64,000 nucleotides of DNA from Mesorhizobium tamadayense (GTDB taxonomy: Bacteria > Pseudomonadota > Alphaproteobacteria > Rhizobiales > Rhizobiaceae), in assembly GCF_003863365.1 (NCBI RefSeq), contig NZ_RQXT01000027.1, positions 25,908-89,907 of the forward strand, given 5' to 3'. The first letter of the stretch is position 1; each line of letters begins with the position of its first letter. The position numbers and the translations under genes are program-made. The notes beneath the pieces are model-generated. The model made no database searches. It was not told where the DNA came from and saw only the letters and a program-made list of their open reading frames with translations. Positions 60,607 through 64,000 of the stretch are shown one piece after another.

Positions 60607-61815
60607 ATGCCGGTGGATACGAATTCTCCAGTTGCCGAACCTGTGGATGAGACGCAGCAGCCGAGGCGTCACGCCGAAAAAAGAGACAAGAACTCGCGGC
60701 GTTCCGACACCCGAGGGGGAGCAGAGCCCGATACCACCGATGCGTCCCCCGAAGACGAGGGCGCCTCGCAGGATAAGCGACGCGGCGGGCTGGCCGGGTC
60801 CATCAAGCGGCATCCTGCCAAGGCGGGCACCGTCCTGCTTGTCGTGCTGCTGGCTGCTGCAGGCGCGGTGTTCTGGTGGCTGAACGCACGCAACTACGAA
60901 TGGACGGACGATGCCTTCATCGATGCGCGCACCGTGACCGTCGGCGCCGAAATCGCCGGCCGCATCACGGAGGTGACCGTCACCGACAATCAGCCCGTCG
61001 AGGCGGGCGCGGTCCTGCTTCGCATCGACGACAGCGACTACCAGGCTTCGCTCAAGCAGGCGGAGGCCAGCGTGGCGGCGGCGCAGGCCGAGATCGCCAA
61101 TGTTGTGGCCCAGACCGAGGCGCAGGACGCCAAGATCGACGCGGCGCGCAAGCAGGTCGCCCAGGCGCAGGCGGCGCTGGAATTCGCCAAGTCCGAGGAC
61201 CAGCGCAACCGCGAGCTGCTCGCCCGAGGCACCGCCACCCAGCAGCAGGCACAGCAGGCCGCCTCAACGCTGCGCCAGGACCAGGCGGCCCTCGACACGG
61301 CCATGGCGAATGCAGAGGCCGCGAAAAGCCAGCTCGCCGTGCTGCAGGCACAGGGCAAAAGCGCTGAAGCCAAACTGCGGCAGGCGCGTGCCAGCGAGGA
61401 CCAGGCCAAGACTACGCTCACGCGCACGACGATCATGGCCCCGGTCGCCGGCCGGGCAACCAACATCACGGTCGCAAAAGGCACCTATGCGCAGCCCGGG
61501 CAGGTGTTGATGATGTTCGTTCCGAAGGACGTCTGGGTGAAGGCGAATTTCAAGGAGACGCAGCTCGACCTGATGCGGCCGGGCCAGCCGGTCGACATCG
61601 CCATCGACGCCTACCCGGAAAAGACCTTCCATGGCCGTGTCGACAGCGTGCAGGCCGGCAGCGGCACCGCCTTCAGCCTGCTGCCGGCCGAGAACGCGAC
61701 CGGCAATTTCGTCAAGGTCGTCCAGCGCGTCCCGGTCAAGATCGTCTTCGACCAGCCACCGGACGCCTATCTCGGTCCGGGCATGTCGGTGGTGCCGACG
61801 GTCAAGGTACGATGA
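60607..61815 (+). CDS. emrA: HlyD/EmrA-family membrane fusion protein
   Basis: A 402-residue periplasmic adaptor. A hydrophilic N-terminal tail (about 1-75) and one transmembrane helix (TVLLVVLLAAAGAVFWWL) are followed by NYEWTDDAFIDARTVTVGAEIAGRI, the EmrA/HlyD opening. A long Ala/Gln-rich coiled coil and a lipoyl/beta-barrel half complete it. With EmrB it forms a tripartite efflux pump with a TolC-type channel. RBS GAAAGG precedes ATG 60607. Overlaps emrB by ATGA. Confidence 0.92.
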   Translation: MPVDTNSPVAEPVDETQQPRRHAEKRDKNSRRSDTRGGAEPDTTDASPEDEGASQDKRRGGLAGSIKRHPAKAGTVLLVVLLAAAGAVFWWLNARNYEWTDDAFIDARTVTVGAEIAGRITEVTVTDNQPVEAGAVLLRIDDSDYQASLKQAEASVAAAQAEIANVVAQTEAQDAKIDAARKQVAQAQAALEFAKSEDQRNRELLARGTATQQQAQQAASTLRQDQAALDTAMANAEAAKSQLAVLQAQGKSAEAKLRQARASEDQAKTTLTRTTIMAPVAGRATNITVAKGTYAQPGQVLMMFVPKDVWVKANFKETQLDLMRPGQPVDIAIDAYPEKTFHGRVDSVQAGSGTAFSLLPAENATGNFVKVVQRVPVKIVFDQPPDAYLGPGMSVVPTVKVR

Positions 61816-63410
61816 CTGATGCAGCATTAGCCCATGGCGGCGAAAGCCGCTCTGCCGCCGGCGGGCGCAACCCCTGGCTCATCGCGATCGTCGTCTCCAT
61901 CGCGACCTTCATGATGGTGCTCGACACCGCGATCGCCAATGTCGCGCTGCGCAACATTGCCGGCAGCCTTGCGGCGGGCCTGGACGAGAGCACTTGGATC
62001 ATCACTACCTATCTTGTGGCCAGTTCGGTCATCGTTCCAATCAGCGGCTGGCTGGCCGACGTCATCGGCCGCAAGCGCTACTACATGCTCTGCGTCGCCA
62101 CCTTCACCGGCGCGTCGTTGCTCTGCGGCCTAGCGCCCAACCTCGACATGCTGATCCTGTTCCGCATCCTCCAGGGGCTTGGCGGCGGCGGCATGGCGCC
62201 GAGCGAGCAATCGATCCTTGCCGATACTTTCCCGCCCGAAAAGCGCTCGCAGGCCTTCGCGCTCTACGGCATCGCGGTCATCGTGGCGCCGACGGTCGGC
62301 CCAACGATCGGGGGATGGTTGACCGACCATTTCTCCTGGCACTGGATCTTCTTCATCAACGTGCCCTTCGGCATTCTTTCGCTGGCGCTCGTGCAATGGC
62401 TGGTGGTCGAGCCGGACGTGCTGAAACGCGAGCGCCGGGAGAGGCTGAAAGACGGCCTCAAGGTGGATTGGGTCGGCTTCATCCTGGTGACGCTGGCGCT
62501 CGGATGCCTGGAAGTCTTCCTCGACGAGGGCCACCGCAACGACTGGTTTTCATCGAGTTTCATCACCACCTTCGCCGCGATCTCCGCCGTCTCGTTGCTC
62601 ATCTTGATTCCGTGGGAGCTGGCCCACCGCAACCCGATCGTCGACATGCGGTTGCTGTTCACGCGCCAGTTCGGCACGTCGTTCCTCGTCATGATGGCAG
62701 TGGGCGCTGTGCTGTTCAGCACGACGCAGCTCATGCCCCAGTTGCAGCAGACCGCGTTCGACTACACCGCGACGCTGTCCGGGCTTTCGATGATGCCGGG
62801 CGGCATCGCCATGCTGATGCTGATGCCGATTTCGGGCATCGCTTCCGGCTTCGTGCAGCCGAAATACCTGATTATGATGGGCATGTCGGCGGTGGCGGTG
62901 GCGCTCTGGCATATGACCTCGCTGGCGCCGGATGCGACCTTCAGCTTCTTTGCCTTCGCCCGCGTCTTCCTGATGGTCGGCCTGCCCTTCCTATTCATCC
63001 CGATCTCGACGGCCGCCTATCTCGGCCTGCCGCCGAGGAAGACTAACCAGGCTTCCGCGCTGATCAACGTCGCCCGCAACATCGGCGGCAGCATCGGCGT
63101 CTCGCTGACCACCACGGTGATCGCGCAGAACGCGCAGTTGCATCAGTCCAACCTGGTCGCGAACACCGCACAATCGTCGTCGATCTACCAGCAGACGCTG
63201 CGGCAGGCCGGCGAATACTTAGCCGCGCAGGGCTCCCCCGCCGTCGAGGCCAAGGCGCAAGCGGTGGGCTGGGTCGGCCAGCTCATCGGCCGCCAGGCGA
63301 CGCTTCTCGCCTATGTCGACGTTTTCCGCTACTCGGCCGTCGCCACCGCGCTGCTGGTGCCGCTGGCGCTCCTGTTGCGGTCGCCCAAGCCGTCCCGGCC
63401 GGGGAAATAG
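61812..63410 (+). CDS. emrB: EmrB-family DHA2 MFS multidrug transporter
   Basis: A 532-residue MFS protein of the DHA2 14-helix type. N-terminal helix FMMVLDTAIANVALRNIAG (the LDxTxVNVAL family motif) and the loop GWLADVIGRKRYY (motif A) are visible. It exports lipophilic compounds using the proton gradient. Coupled to emrA by ATGA. A TetR or MarR regulator is not in the window. Confidence 0.93.
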   Translation: MTDAALAHGGESRSAAGGRNPWLIAIVVSIATFMMVLDTAIANVALRNIAGSLAAGLDESTWIITTYLVASSVIVPISGWLADVIGRKRYYMLCVATFTGASLLCGLAPNLDMLILFRILQGLGGGGMAPSEQSILADTFPPEKRSQAFALYGIAVIVAPTVGPTIGGWLTDHFSWHWIFFINVPFGILSLALVQWLVVEPDVLKRERRERLKDGLKVDWVGFILVTLALGCLEVFLDEGHRNDWFSSSFITTFAAISAVSLLILIPWELAHRNPIVDMRLLFTRQFGTSFLVMMAVGAVLFSTTQLMPQLQQTAFDYTATLSGLSMMPGGIAMLMLMPISGIASGFVQPKYLIMMGMSAVAVALWHMTSLAPDATFSFFAFARVFLMVGLPFLFIPISTAAYLGLPPRKTNQASALINVARNIGGSIGVSLTTTVIAQNAQLHQSNLVANTAQSSSIYQQTLRQAGEYLAAQGSPAVEAKAQAVGWVGQLIGRQATLLAYVDVFRYSAVATALLVPLALLLRSPKPSRPGK

Positions 63411-63480
63411 CGCGCTCCTGCCGGAACATGCGCGGCGGGTTGCGAGTTTGCACCCTAGGTAATGACCGTTGCGGAACGAT

Positions 63481-63648
63481 ATGAAATCGAAGCTGGTCTC
63501 AGAAACTGCCGGACAGAGAACTTTCGTGGTCGTGCTGGACCCAGGCGAGGAAGAAGCGATCGCCGCTCTGACGGCGATCGGCGCGTTCGAGAAGGCGACC
63601 GTCGGCTGGTTCGATTTCGGGTCGAAATCGATCGACCTCGAGGCCTGA
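63481..63648 (+). pseudogene. Decayed DUF296/PPC DNA-binding-like gene fragment
   Basis: A 55-codon open frame starts MKSKLVSETAGQRTFVVVLD, the opening of PPC/DUF296 proteins. It then reads AALTAIGAFEKATVGWFDFG, where intact members have a further stretch of about 15-20 residues between AALT and TAIGAF. It stops after SIDLEA although the family continues for more than 70 residues. An internal deletion and loss of the C-terminal part therefore explain the sequence. It lies downstream of emrB and has GGTAATG context only. Confidence 0.7.
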
Positions 63649-63710
63649 CAGGCATGCAAACTCGTCCAGCTCCAGGCCGAAATTGGTGCCCGTAGCATTG
63701 GAGTAAAGAG

Positions 63711-63992
63711 ATGGAACCCCGCAACAAGCAGCGACACAGACAGCAAGACGAGGCCGAGGCTCCGGTCATCGAGCAGCAGGACTGGGATTCCTTTGAGGGC
63801 AACAAGGTGCTTCCGGACAGCGTGGTCGTGGAAGAAGGCATTCCCAACACCCACGAGACGGAAGAAGCTCCCTCCGAAGAGGACGACGACAACCCCAGCC
63901 AGAACAGCGACGAGGCCTTGCCCGACGACAAGGAGGAGGAGGTTTTGTCGCGGGATCCCTCCAAGGAGGGAAGCCGGTTCGACGAGGTTTAG
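63711..63992 (+). CDS. Small acidic hypothetical protein
   Basis: A 93-residue very acidic, Glu/Asp-rich protein with a basic start (MEPRNKQRHRQQ) and predicted disorder (SEEDDDNPSQNSDEALPDDKEEE). No signal, membrane helix or known domain. A GTAAAGAG stretch precedes the ATG. It may be a rhizobial stress-type small protein; function unknown. The stop is 9 bases from the window end. Confidence 0.55.
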   Translation: MEPRNKQRHRQQDEAEAPVIEQQDWDSFEGNKVLPDSVVVEEGIPNTHETEEAPSEEDDDNPSQNSDEALPDDKEEEVLSRDPSKEGSRFDEV

Positions 63993-64000
63993 GTTCACAT

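Noticed and set aside
63455..63964. Minus-strand open frame over the DUF296 relic and acidic-protein gene
   Set aside because: Ser-rich composition typical of the reverse of acidic coding DNA; no ribosome site or domain.

Overview
The window is high-GC DNA with dense, tightly coupled operons. It looks like an alphaproteobacterium of the Hyphomicrobiales, probably a Mesorhizobium-like rhizobium. That placement is inferred from codon and GC style, from gene content (FAD/FMN amine oxidases, NitT/TauT ABC transporter, PaoABC, EmrAB) and from dispersed short palindromic intergenic repeats. No rRNA, tRNA, CRISPR array or insertion sequence was seen.

Region 1 (1-29.9 kb) is most of a type VI secretion system (T6SS). 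A coupled plus-strand operon runs tssG(partial)-tagH-tssJ-tssK-tssL-tssM-tagF. It continues into an effector-loading module: a DUF4150 PAAR-like spike with a Cys/His-rich C-terminal domain (probable toxin), two small paralogous genes (probable immunity proteins), a DUF2169 protein, and a ketoacyl-synthase-like protein that has lost its catalytic residues. A convergent minus-strand operon carries vgrG, a DUF6484 protein and a TIGR02270-type HEAT protein. Divergently from vgrG a second FHA-TssL-TssM set begins. It is followed by a PP2C phosphatase, a membrane Ser/Thr kinase, a DUF1036 protein and a membrane-anchored protein with M23 endopeptidase and transglycosylase-like domains. The window therefore encodes two complete TagH-TssL-TssM envelope modules, and only the second sits directly next to a kinase/phosphatase pair.

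Region 2 (30-38.7 kb) is an unusual envelope island. It holds three caspase-fold (peptidase C14) exported proteins with different C-terminal partners: a PG-binding-like domain, a CxxCH heme-type motif, and beta modules plus SEL1 repeats. With them are an OmpA-like protein, a YceI-OmpA fusion, a poly-Gly lipoprotein and a small unknown protein. Its position right after the T6SS operon suggests a functional link, but none is shown by the sequence.

Region 3 (39-56 kb) is metabolic: S-formylglutathione hydrolase, a winged-helix/TPR regulator divergent from a cupin-RidA pair, a TMADH-like FMN/4Fe-4S dehydrogenase, ArgE-like M20 hydrolase, an FMO-RidA-DUF1028-ALDH-LysR operon, a GMC oxidoreductase and a NitT/TauT-type ABC transporter. 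Together they suggest uptake and oxidation of an amine or N-acyl compound; the substrate is unknown.

Region 4 (56.3-64 kb) holds the periplasmic molybdenum aldehyde oxidoreductase paoABC, divergent from an EmrAB-type efflux pair, then a decayed DUF296/PPC gene and a small acidic protein.
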